Shown piece by piece: positions 35,259 to 43,184 of a stretch of 64,000 bases of DNA. Each line of letters begins with the position of its first letter. Within the stretch, counting starts at the first letter, position 1. The stretch is from positions 30,398 through 94,397 of the forward strand of contig CALMPI010000031.1 in the NCBI GenBank assembly GCA_937872175.1, in the 5' to 3' direction. This stretch comes from an uncultured Flavobacteriales bacterium (GTDB taxonomy: Bacteria > Bacteroidota > Bacteroidia > Flavobacteriales_F > PHOS-HE28). A program made the position numbers and the translations under genes. The notes under the pieces were generated by a model that did no database searches, was not told the DNA's origin, and was given only the letters and a program-made list of their open reading frames with translations.

Positions 35259-36032
35259 TCACAGTGTCCAGCCGTCGTCCACCACGAGGTTCTGCCCGTT
35301 GATGTATGCGGACAGGTCGCTGAGCAGGAACAGCAGGGTGCCCGTGACATCCTGCGCATCGAGCATGCCCTTGGTGAGCGCATGCTCCCGGTAGCGTTCC
35401 AGGAAAGCCTCCGGCTGTCCGTCGCGGATGCCGCCCGGGCTGATGGCGTTGCAGCGGATGCCCATCCCCGCGCAGTGGGCGGCGATGTACCGCGTGAGCA
35501 TCAGCACCCCGCTCTTGATCACGGCGTACTCCACCGGCATGGTCATGTCCGTACCGGCGTACACCTCGAAGCGCGGGGCCACCACCCCGTAGATGCTGGC
35601 CATGTTGACGATGTTGCCGTGCCCCTGCCGCTGGAAATGCGCGATGAACCGCTGTGTCGCGAGGAAGTAGCCGCCTGCGTGCATGCCCACGTTCTCCACG
35701 AAGTCCGCGTAAGTGACCTCCTCGAAGCATCTTCCGTAGGCGGCGTTGCGCGGGTAGGCGTTGTTCACCAGGGCATCGATCCGACCGAAGCGCTCCACAG
35801 CGCCGGTGATCGTCCGGTCCAGCGAGGTCGCATCGGTGATGTCGCAGGCCACACCCTCCACGGCATCGCCATGCGCGGAGCGGAGGGCATCGATGGCGGA
35901 CGCCGTGCGATCGCTCATCACTTCGGCCACCACCACCCGACCGCCTGCACCCACCACGGCCTCGGTGAACACCCGGCCCAGCCGGCCCGCGCCGCCCGTG
36001 ATCACCACCACTTTGCCGTCCAGCAGGCCCAT
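35259..36032 (-). CDS. SDR-family oxidoreductase (PtmA-like)
   Basis: Classical short-chain dehydrogenase of 257 residues. The NAD(P)-binding site is VVVITGGAGRLGR, followed by CDIT, LVNNAYPRN, and the catalytic region with NMASIYGV, Y and K in VEYAVIKSGVLML. PGGIRDGQPEAFLERY and YINGQNLVVDDGWTL close the fold. Its length and its neighbours (NeuB and CMP-sugar synthetase genes) resemble PtmA of Campylobacter legionaminic acid clusters; the reaction remains uncertain. It is the last gene of the operon, one base after the aminotransferase stop, and it ends directly against the polysialyltransferase-like gene. Confidence 0.85.
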   Translation of the reverse strand: MGLLDGKVVVITGGAGRLGRVFTEAVVGAGGRVVVAEVMSDRTASAIDALRSAHGDAVEGVACDITDATSLDRTITGAVERFGRIDALVNNAYPRNAAYGRCFEEVTYADFVENVGMHAGGYFLATQRFIAHFQRQGHGNIVNMASIYGVVAPRFEVYAGTDMTMPVEYAVIKSGVLMLTRYIAAHCAGMGIRCNAISPGGIRDGQPEAFLERYREHALTKGMLDAQDVTGTLLFLLSDLSAYINGQNLVVDDGWTL

Positions 36033-36033
36033 C

Positions 36034-37386
36034 TCAGTTGTGTTTGCGGAAGACCGGCTTCACGGAAGGGCCTGCGAGGTGCTTGTCGATGCCATCACCG
36101 AGCGCGGCGGCGTACACGGCGAAGGCCTTGCGCGCCGCAGTGAGCGTGAGGTCGAGCTCCGCATCGCCATGCGCGGCGGAAAGCGCCACCCACGGCATCA
36201 GCACGCCGCCCTTGATCATCTCCTGGCTCCAAAGGGTGCGGAAGGGAAGCGAGACCTCTCCGTCGGCATCGCGCGTGGTGTAATAGGGAGAGCAGCCGAA
36301 GCCGTGCGCCTCGAAGTGCGAAGCCACACCCGCCTCGGCCGCCAGCGCATTGAGGCCCTCGATCAGACGCCGACCGTAGCGCCACAGGTGGCCGGTGATG
36401 TCCTCGCTGCGGTAGATCTCCACCGTGCGGTTGAAGGCCCCGAAGGCCGACATCTCGGAACCGTGGGTGGTGCTGATGAGGAAGACGCGCTCGGCACCGG
36501 CCTGCCGGATGCCGCCCAGCTCCATGATCTCGCGCCGACCGATGAGCGCCGCCAGCGCGAACCCGTTGGCCATGCCCTTCCCGAAGGTGGCGAGGTCCGG
36601 TTCGACATCGTAGACCTTCATGGCACCCTGCAGGTCCCACCGGAACCCGGTGATCATCTCGTCCAGCACGAACACGGCACCATGCTTCGCGCAAAGGGCC
36701 TTCACCTGATGCAGGAAGTTGAGCGTACGCTGCGGGCATCCCGCACAGGAGCACGGATCGAGCAGCCCGCCGCAGGAGGAAGGACAGGGGGAAAGCGAGG
36801 TGGCCGGCTCCATCAGTACGCAGGCGATGCGCTCGGGATGCTCGGCGAAGAGCCGCTCCAACGAGCCGATGTCGTTGTAGGCGAACTTCAGCGTGAGCGC
36901 CTTGTGCTCCGCCGGGATCCCCCGGTCCATGGGCGTGCTGCCGATGAACCAATCATCGTAGGTGAAGAACGGCTGCCCGGCCGGGATGGCCACGTGCGTG
37001 CGGCCCGTGAAGGCGCGCGCGAGCTTCACGGCGGCGGTGGTGACGATGCTGCCGTTCTTGGCGAACTTCACCATGCCCGCCCAGGGGAAGAGCGAGAGCA
37101 TGCGTTCGGCCGCCTCGAGCTCGGTGACGGAGGGCCTGGTGAGGTTGTTGCCCTTGCCGATCTCCGCGATGGCCGCGGCGTTCACGCGCTCGTCGGCGTA
37201 GCCCAGCGTCACCGCACGCAGCCCCATGCCGTAGTCGAGGAAGCGGCGGCCGTCGGGGTCCCATACGTAGGCCCCCTTGCCGTGGCTCAGGATGGGCGGC
37301 GCGTTGGACGGGTATTGGTCGTCGCCCCGGCTGTAGGTGTGCGCACCTCCGGGGATCGCGGCATGCAGTCGGTCGCTCCAGTTCAT
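36034..37386 (-). CDS. Class III PLP aminotransferase (glutamate-1-semialdehyde aminomutase-like)
   Basis: PLP enzyme of 450 residues. It resembles glutamate-1-semialdehyde aminomutase: MRAIPGGAHTYSRG-like opening, VKFAKNGSIVTTAAVKLAR, LDEMITGFR with the PLP-contact Asp, and the Schiff-base lysine K270 in FGKGMANG. Here it is not in a haem context but between a CMP-sugar synthetase and an SDR, so it probably moves an amino group on a sugar precursor. An unusual Cys-rich insertion (C201, C205, C212, C214, C217) sits after MEPA, where relatives have a short loop; it could bind a metal. The ATG overlaps the synthetase stop. Confidence 0.85.
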   Translation of the reverse strand: MNWSDRLHAAIPGGAHTYSRGDDQYPSNAPPILSHGKGAYVWDPDGRRFLDYGMGLRAVTLGYADERVNAAAIAEIGKGNNLTRPSVTELEAAERMLSLFPWAGMVKFAKNGSIVTTAAVKLARAFTGRTHVAIPAGQPFFTYDDWFIGSTPMDRGIPAEHKALTLKFAYNDIGSLERLFAEHPERIACVLMEPATSLSPCPSSCGGLLDPCSCAGCPQRTLNFLHQVKALCAKHGAVFVLDEMITGFRWDLQGAMKVYDVEPDLATFGKGMANGFALAALIGRREIMELGGIRQAGAERVFLISTTHGSEMSAFGAFNRTVEIYRSEDITGHLWRYGRRLIEGLNALAAEAGVASHFEAHGFGCSPYYTTRDADGEVSLPFRTLWSQEMIKGGVLMPWVALSAAHGDAELDLTLTAARKAFAVYAAALGDGIDKHLAGPSVKPVFRKHN

Positions 37387-38105
37387 CGGTCGTCGATCGT
37401 TCCTTCCTGCCGGGCCTTCATCAGCGCCTCGATGATCGTGAGGTCGGTGATGTCGTCCACCTCGAACGACTTCCACTTGGGCATCACGTGGCCCAGCGTG
37501 CGCTCGTGGTAGAAGCTGCGCCGTTCGCGCAACGAGCTGGTGCGTGCGATGTACATGCTGCCCTCGAAGAAGTACACGTCATCGATCTCCTGCCGCCGTT
37601 TGAAGACGAAGCGATCCCCCTCGTAGGGCCGGATGAAGTGGGCACCGTTCATGCGGGCCAGGAAGGCGGGGTGTCCGCCTTCCGTTCGGCACACGCCCAC
37701 GATGCTCTCCGCCTCGGGTGTGGACAACAGCAGGTCCATGGCGGCGAGCACGTCCGCCGCCGTGCGTTGGGGCGAGGTGGGCTCCAGCATGCAGACCAGG
37801 TCGATGCGCTCCCCCTCCTGTTCCACATGACCGAGCGCGTGGAGCACCACATCCATCGACGAGGCCGTGTCGGAGGCCAGTTCGGCGGGGCGGATGAAGG
37901 GCACTTCGGCGCCGGCGCTGCGGGCGGCTTCCGCGATGGCGGCCTCATCGGTGCTCACCACCACACGCCCGGGCCGGATGCGCGCCGCCTCCAGCGCGGC
38001 CGCCACCGACCAGGCGATCAGCGGCCGGCCCAGTAGAGGACGCACGTTCTTGCCGGGCAGCCCCTTGCTGCCGCCGCGCGCCGGGATCAGGTAGAGGACC
38101 TTCAT
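37383..38105 (-). CDS. neuA: CMP-nonulosonic acid synthetase (NeuA-like cytidylyltransferase)
   Basis: Nucleotidyltransferase of 240 residues that activates a nonulosonic acid with CTP. The opening MKVLYLIPARGGSKGLPGKN holds the family nucleotide-binding loop, followed by VVSTDEAAIAE, LEPTSPQRTAADV with the metal-binding region, and VDDVYFFEGSMYIA, close to IDGT/NGAIYI in NeuA and PtmB. The specific sugar (sialic, legionaminic, pseudaminic or other) is not decided by these motifs. It is coupled by ATGA overlaps to both the CBS-DegT fusion and the class III aminotransferase. Confidence 0.9.
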   Translation of the reverse strand: MKVLYLIPARGGSKGLPGKNVRPLLGRPLIAWSVAAALEAARIRPGRVVVSTDEAAIAEAARSAGAEVPFIRPAELASDTASSMDVVLHALGHVEQEGERIDLVCMLEPTSPQRTAADVLAAMDLLLSTPEAESIVGVCRTEGGHPAFLARMNGAHFIRPYEGDRFVFKRRQEIDDVYFFEGSMYIARTSSLRERRSFYHERTLGHVMPKWKSFEVDDITDLTIIEALMKARQEGTIDDR

Positions 38106-39568
38106 GCCTGTGCGTGCAGCTGCCGTGTGTGCTTGATGGCGTGCAGGACCTCCAGCACATGGTCCTGCTCCGCCCGGGTGATGGTGACACTGCTGGGCAG
38201 GCTCAAGCCGGCCTGCGACAGGCGCTCGCTCACGGGGAAGGTCTGCCCAGGCCGCACGTAACGCCCGTACGGCGGCATCACGTGCAGCGGGTGGAAGAGG
38301 GGACGCGTCTCGATGCCGTTGCGCGCCATGCGATCCATCACTTCATCACGGCCGAGGCCGAAGTCATTGCCGATGAGGCAGCTGTACAGCCAGAAGCCGT
38401 TGAGCGCCCAGGGTTCCTCGGGCGGTGCGCCAAGGCCACCGATGGTCCGCAGGCCCTTCGTGTACACCGCGGCCAGGTCGCGTTTGGCCTGCACGAAGGC
38501 GTCCAACCGCTCGAGCTGGGCCACGCCGATCGCCGCCTGCACATTGGTCATCCGGTAGTTGTAGCCCACCTCCAGGTGCCAGTAGCGACGCTGCTTGTCC
38601 ATGCCATGGTCGCGCAGCATCGTGGCCCGGGCGGCCACTGCGGGATCGCGGAAGAGCACCATGCCGCCCTCACCCGTGGTGATGGTCTTGTTGCCGAAGA
38701 AGCTGAAGGTGGCCGCATCGCCATGGCTGCCCACCGGTCGGCCCTTGTACAGGGCACCGAGCGCTTCGGCGCAGTCCTCCACCACCAGCAGCCCGTGCCT
38801 GCGCGCGATGGCCATCAGCTCGTCCATGTGGCAGGGATGGCCGTAGAGGTGCACCGGCATGATGGCCTTGGTGCGCGGGGTGATGAGGCGTTCCACCCCG
38901 GCGGGATCGAGCGTCCAGGTCACCGGGTGCACATCGGCGATCACGGGCGTGGCGCCGGCGTGAATGATGGTATTGATGCTGGCGGCGAAGGTGAGGTCGG
39001 GCACGATCACCTCGTCGCCCTCGCCGATGCCCAGTGCCACCAGGGCCAGGTGGATGGCCACCGTGCCGTTGCTCACGGCCAGGGCGTGCGGCATGGCGCA
39101 GCGTTCCGCGAACCCGGTCTCGAAGCGCTTCACGTAGGCGCCCTGCGAGCTGATCCAGCCCGTGCGCAGGCAGTCGGTGACGTAGTTGAGCTCGTTGCCG
39201 TCGAGCTGCGGCGCCATCACCTGGATGCGGTGCGTGCGGCGCAGGCTGGCGAAGTCGACGGGCACGCCCTGCGCATCGATCAGCGGGATGTGGCGGACGG
39301 TGCCGTTGAGCCGGGCCTGGATGTGCTCGGCGGGCGTGTCCACCGGCAGGGCGGTGAAGCTCCGCTGCATCACCTCGGCCACCGGCCGGTCCAGGGAACC
39401 GTCGGCCAGGAGCGAACGCCGGATGTCGCCATCGGTGAGCACCCCGGTAAGGCGCCCATCACCATCCACGGCGAAGCAGATGCCCTGCGCGTTGCGGTCG
39501 ATCACGGCCAGCGCATCGCGCACGCTCCGGTCGTCGCGGATCAGCAGGTCGGCAAGGGTGTCGTTCAT
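38102..39568 (-). CDS. CBS-domain / DegT aminotransferase fusion
   Basis: Protein of 488 residues. Residues 1-110 form a CBS pair (CFAVDGDGRLTGVLTDGDIR and VRHIPLIDAQG). From about 118 on lies a full DegT/DnrJ/EryC1-type sugar aminotransferase: WISSQGAYVKRFE, ALAVSNGTVAIHLAL, VVEDCAEALGA and the Schiff-base lysine K294 in SFFGNKTITTGEGG. In Campylobacter PtmE the CBS pair is joined to a nucleotidyltransferase; here it is joined to the aminotransferase. The CBS part may sense a nucleotide and gate amination. No stop or frameshift separates the parts. ATGA overlaps link it on both sides. Confidence 0.88.
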   Translation of the reverse strand: MNDTLADLLIRDDRSVRDALAVIDRNAQGICFAVDGDGRLTGVLTDGDIRRSLLADGSLDRPVAEVMQRSFTALPVDTPAEHIQARLNGTVRHIPLIDAQGVPVDFASLRRTHRIQVMAPQLDGNELNYVTDCLRTGWISSQGAYVKRFETGFAERCAMPHALAVSNGTVAIHLALVALGIGEGDEVIVPDLTFAASINTIIHAGATPVIADVHPVTWTLDPAGVERLITPRTKAIMPVHLYGHPCHMDELMAIARRHGLLVVEDCAEALGALYKGRPVGSHGDAATFSFFGNKTITTGEGGMVLFRDPAVAARATMLRDHGMDKQRRYWHLEVGYNYRMTNVQAAIGVAQLERLDAFVQAKRDLAAVYTKGLRTIGGLGAPPEEPWALNGFWLYSCLIGNDFGLGRDEVMDRMARNGIETRPLFHPLHVMPPYGRYVRPGQTFPVSERLSQAGLSLPSSVTITRAEQDHVLEVLHAIKHTRQLHAQA

Positions 39569-40848
39569 CGGTTGGTCGGGGCGCGTTCGGGAAAGAGCAG
39601 CCGCTCCATGCGGCGAAGTTCGGAAGGCGGCGTCTTCCGCGTCTCCAGCACATGCACGGCATGCCCCGAACGGTCCATCAGCGGCAGGAACCAATAGTCC
39701 GCCCCGAAGCCCTGGTTGTCGTCCACCTCGCCGCCGTTGTCACTGTGATGCACGCAGCGCACCGAAGGCAGCAGTCCGGTGGCCGCCGCCACCGGATCGA
39801 AGCCCACCGTGCGCGCGCTGACCTTCAGGTGGGCCGTGTCGAGCAGCAGACCCAGCCGTGCATCCCGGACATCCGCAAGCAGGCGCAGCTGTTCCTCCTG
39901 GTCCACGCAGAGCAGGGGGTTGGTGCCGTCGGCATAGCGGTTCACCGGGGCCAGCACGTTGTTCTCGATCAGCAGACCCGTGGGCAGATCCCACGTGCGC
40001 GCCAGCACCTGCCGCACCGCCTCGGTGAAGCGTACCCAGTGCAGCGCCCTGTCGATCCGCGCCAGCTGTTCCAGCCGTCGACCGAGCTCGCTGGGACGCG
40101 GGTCCACGCAGAAGCCGGCGTGCACCGAGAAGAAGGGCGCGCCCACCGCATGGCTCAGCTCCATGCCCTGCACGCAATGGGCGATGCTGCGGTCGCGGAT
40201 GGTGTCGTCGGCGCTGCCCAGGTTCAACACGAAGGGATCGGCCGGTGCGGGGAAGTAGTTGTGCGCGAAGCGCCGCATCGGCGCGGTGCGGAACAGCTCC
40301 TCCATGTCGGGGTGGAAGGGCATGCCGCTGCTGAACTCCAGCGCCATGAACTCGCGGTCGGCCTCGGCGATCATGGCCTCGGGCGCCATGCCCGCGAAGG
40401 CCAGCGAGCTCATCACCGCCTCGCGCTTCGGCATCAGGTCGCAGGTGAGGAAGTGGATGCCCTCACCGACCCCGGCGTGCACGAAGCCATAGCGCTCGTA
40501 GAGCCGGATGGCCGTGTGATTGTCGGCATCCACCGAGAGCCTCAGCGCCGTGATGCCCATGCCCTGCGCGCTGTCCAGCAGCAGCCGCATCATGTGCGCA
40601 CCGAAGCCGCGACCCCAGTGCCGCTCCTGCACCGCGATGCCCAGCCACACCACGCCGTCCTCGCGGTCGAGATGGCCGTAGGCCACCGGCTCCTCCCCGT
40701 CCATCCACAACCAGGTGCAGGCGTGCTGGTGGAGCACCTCCGGGGTGCGCGTCGCGAAATAGCGGAAGCTGCGGAGCGCGTCGCCGGCACCGTCCAGGAA
40801 GGCCTGAAGGTGGCGGGCGTCGTTGGGACCGATGCGGCGCTGGCCCAT
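39565..40848 (-). CDS. GNAT acetyltransferase / TIM-barrel (sugar isomerase-epimerase-like) fusion
   Basis: Protein of 427 residues in two parts. Residues 1-138 are a GNAT N-acetyltransferase, with the acetyl-CoA loop QERHWGRGFGAHM and LSVDADNHTAIRLYERYGF. Residues about 146-427 are a TIM barrel of the sugar phosphate isomerase/epimerase (endonuclease IV-like) type: FFSVHAGF, LLIENNVL, LLLDTAHLKVSA and VHHSDNGG carry His, Glu and Asp residues suited to a metal site. An ATG exists at the domain border, but the frame is continuous. It may N-acetylate an amino sugar and isomerise it before the NeuB step. Such a fusion is not one I know. Confidence 0.8.
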   Translation of the reverse strand: MGQRRIGPNDARHLQAFLDGAGDALRSFRYFATRTPEVLHQHACTWLWMDGEEPVAYGHLDREDGVVWLGIAVQERHWGRGFGAHMMRLLLDSAQGMGITALRLSVDADNHTAIRLYERYGFVHAGVGEGIHFLTCDLMPKREAVMSSLAFAGMAPEAMIAEADREFMALEFSSGMPFHPDMEELFRTAPMRRFAHNYFPAPADPFVLNLGSADDTIRDRSIAHCVQGMELSHAVGAPFFSVHAGFCVDPRPSELGRRLEQLARIDRALHWVRFTEAVRQVLARTWDLPTGLLIENNVLAPVNRYADGTNPLLCVDQEEQLRLLADVRDARLGLLLDTAHLKVSARTVGFDPVAAATGLLPSVRCVHHSDNGGEVDDNQGFGADYWFLPLMDRSGHAVHVLETRKTPPSELRRMERLLFPERAPTNR

Positions 40849-40851
40849 GGA

Positions 40852-41865
40852 TCAGGGGTGCAGGTGGTCCCAGGTGAGGGCTTCATCCAGGCGGAGGGGG
40901 CGCGCCAGCCGTCGCCCTACCACGGTGTCCAGATGCTTCGGGGAGAGGCCGTTCGCGGGCCGCTTGAAACCCAGGTCGGCCCCCGATAGCACGTGGTCCG
41001 CCGGCAGCTCACGCGCGGCCACCAGGCTGCGGCGCATGCCGTAGGTGTTGGCGCGCTCGCGTTCGCTGGGCCGCTTGATGCCATCGCCCAGGCTCAGCTC
41101 CACGGCCCGGATGCCCTTCACCAGCTCGCGGAAGGCCGAAGGCTCCAGGCTGCTGCTGTGGTCCGGACCGGGCATGGCGTTGTCCAGTGTGAAGTGCTTC
41201 TCGATCATCTCCGCGCCCAGCGCCACCGCGGCGTAGCACGCGTAGTTGTCCGGCACATGGTCGCTGTACCCCGCGCGCACCCTCAGCTCGTCGCGCATGG
41301 TGAGCATGGCCCGCAGGTTGACGTCCTCCACGCGCGAGGGGTAGTCCGTGTTGCACTGCAGGACGAAGAGGTCGTTGTTGCCCGTGCTCCGGATGACGTC
41401 GACGGCCTCACGCACTTCCTGCATATCCGCCATGCCGGTGCTCACGATCATGCGGCGGCCATAGCGCGCCACCTGACGCAGGAAGGGCAGCTCCACCACC
41501 TGCCCGCTGGCGATCTTGAAGGCGTCCACGCCCAGCCCGTTCAGCAGCTCCGCATCCTCCGGGTTGTAGGGCGTGCTCATGAAGTCGATGCCCACCTTGC
41601 GACAACGGTCCTGGATGCGCGCGAAGGCCTCGCGGTCCAGCTCCAGCTTGCGCAGCATGTCGAACTGGCTTTCGGCGCGGTCGGTGACCTCCAGCTGGTA
41701 GTTCGCCTTGGGCGAGCTGGCCGTGACGATGCGCTCGGCCTTGAAGGTCTGGAACTTCACACAGTCCGCACCGGCGGCCTTCGCCTCGTCGACCAGGCGG
41801 AACGCCAGCTCCAGGCTGCCGTTGTGGTTCACGCCGGCCTCGGCGATGATGTAGGTGCGGGCCAT
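40852..41865 (-). CDS. neuB: N-acetylneuraminate synthase family protein (NeuB-like)
   Basis: Nonulosonic acid synthase of 337 residues that condenses phosphoenolpyruvate with a six-carbon amino sugar. The NeuB domain is complete: IIAEAGVNHNGSLELA, CVKFQTFKAERIV, FMSTPYNPEDAELL, FKIASGQ, IVSTGMADMQEV, YSDHVPDNYACYAAVALGA and IEKHFTLD. The C-terminal SAF (antifreeze-like) domain runs from about 278 and ends at LDTVVGRRLARPL. It opens the operon. The start at 41865 lies 6 nt after a TAACTTCG box located over the stop of the upstream glycosyltransferase gene, so the operon can be transcribed on its own. Confidence 0.93.
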   Translation of the reverse strand: MARTYIIAEAGVNHNGSLELAFRLVDEAKAAGADCVKFQTFKAERIVTASSPKANYQLEVTDRAESQFDMLRKLELDREAFARIQDRCRKVGIDFMSTPYNPEDAELLNGLGVDAFKIASGQVVELPFLRQVARYGRRMIVSTGMADMQEVREAVDVIRSTGNNDLFVLQCNTDYPSRVEDVNLRAMLTMRDELRVRAGYSDHVPDNYACYAAVALGAEMIEKHFTLDNAMPGPDHSSSLEPSAFRELVKGIRAVELSLGDGIKRPSERERANTYGMRRSLVAARELPADHVLSGADLGFKRPANGLSPKHLDTVVGRRLARPLRLDEALTWDHLHP

Positions 41866-41871
41866 CGGGGC

Positions 41872-41879
41872 CGAAGTTA
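41872..41879 (-). promoter_or_regulatory. -7 box of the nonulosonic acid operon
   Basis: TAACTTCG, 6 nt before the neuB ATG. Its first bases are the TAA stop of the preceding glycosyltransferase gene. Confidence 0.55.
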
Positions 41880-43184
41880 TCCCGCCGCGTGGATGAGCGC
41901 GGCGAGCGCCGCGGTGGCCTGCCGGCGCTCGTAGCGCGCATGCTGCCCGCCGGTGACGCCATGGTCCAGGCCGGCCTGCACCGCCTCGGCGCGGGCGACG
42001 ATCCAGTCGGCCATCGCGTTCCCTTGATCCCGGGTGAAGAAGGCACCAGCCCGGCATTCGGCGATGATCCGCGCGGCATCCCCTTCCACCGGGCCAAGTC
42101 CCAGAACGGGGCGTTCCACGGCGAGGTACTCGAAGAGCTTGCCGGTGAGGATGCGCTCGTCGCCCGGGCCCTCGGGGATGACAAGCAGCAGCAGGTGCGC
42201 GGCCGCCATCTCCTCCAAGGCCTTCGCATGCTTCACGGGCGCGTTCCACACGCAGCGGTCGAGCACGCCGGCCCGCGCGGCAGCCTCACGCACCGCCTGG
42301 CCCACCTGCCCGATGAAGCGGAGCTCGATGGGCAACGGTGCACGCTTGAGGGCTTCCGCCACGGCGGAGAAGAAGGCCTGCGGTGCATAGCTGCCGGCCA
42401 TGGTGCCCACATAGGTGATGCGCAGCCGGTCCGTGGGGAGCGGGTGGCGGGCGATGCCTTTGAGGTCGTCCGCATCATAGCCGTTGGGGATCACGTGCAG
42501 CCGCGGCTCCACGCCGTGGCCGTAGCGTTGCACGAAGCCCGAGCGCATGGACGGCCCCACCACCACCACCGCATCGGCCCGCTCCAGCACCGCGGCCTCG
42601 TAAGCACCGTCCAGCCGATGCGCGCGCCGGCCCTTCATCAGCTCGCGGGCGAAATAGATGTCCGTCCAGGGGTCGCGCAGGTCGGCGATCCAGCGCAGAT
42701 GGGGGAAGCGTTCCTTGAGGCGGAGGCCGATCAACTGGCTGCTGTGCGGTGGCGAGGAGATCAGCACCGTGCCGATGCCTTCGCGTTCGATGAGGGGGAT
42801 GGCGGCCTTCACGGCATGGCGCACCCAGCCCCGGCGCGCGTCGGGGATCATCCAATTGCCGCGCACCCAGCGCATCGCGCGCTTCATCACGCCCTCCCTC
42901 CCTCCGGTGGCGAAGCCGGCATGGGGCACCGCGCCTTTTCCACCCAGCGCGGCGAGCAGGCGCAGGGGCTCGAACGAGGGTGTGCGCACCACCTGCACCC
43001 CCGCGGGCACCTCGGCCTCGAGCGAGGGGTCCAAGGCTGGGTAGCTCGCCTGCGCGGGATCGACCGTGAGCACGATGGGGCGGAACCCATGCTGGGGCAG
43101 GTACTTCACGAACTTGAGCCCGCGCTGCACCCCCGCACCGCCGCTGGGCGGCCAGTAGTAGGTGATGAAGAGAATGGGCGTCAT
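41877..43184 (-). CDS. GT4-like glycosyltransferase
   Basis: GT-B glycosyltransferase of 435 residues. ILFITYYWPPSGGAGVQRGLKFVKYLP is a typical acceptor-domain start, with ISSPPHSSQLIGLRLKERFP and IADLRDPWTDIYFA behind it. The donor domain contains LRITYVGTMAGSY, LRFIGQVG, AHLLLLVIPEG and LTGKLFEYLAVERPVLGLG. It belongs to the same group as the gene at 17373. The ATG overlaps the YfhO-family stop; the stop lies inside the neuB promoter. Its sugar donor is unknown; proximity suggests the same glycan as the neuB operon. Confidence 0.86.
   Translation of the reverse strand: MTPILFITYYWPPSGGAGVQRGLKFVKYLPQHGFRPIVLTVDPAQASYPALDPSLEAEVPAGVQVVRTPSFEPLRLLAALGGKGAVPHAGFATGGREGVMKRAMRWVRGNWMIPDARRGWVRHAVKAAIPLIEREGIGTVLISSPPHSSQLIGLRLKERFPHLRWIADLRDPWTDIYFARELMKGRRAHRLDGAYEAAVLERADAVVVVGPSMRSGFVQRYGHGVEPRLHVIPNGYDADDLKGIARHPLPTDRLRITYVGTMAGSYAPQAFFSAVAEALKRAPLPIELRFIGQVGQAVREAAARAGVLDRCVWNAPVKHAKALEEMAAAHLLLLVIPEGPGDERILTGKLFEYLAVERPVLGLGPVEGDAARIIAECRAGAFFTRDQGNAMADWIVARAEAVQAGLDHGVTGGQHARYERRQATAALAALIHAAG

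Noticed and set aside
40852..41865. NeuB-like protein as KdsA or DAHP synthase
   Set aside because: The NeuB motifs and the C-terminal SAF domain, plus the CMP-sugar synthetase in the same operon, exclude these.
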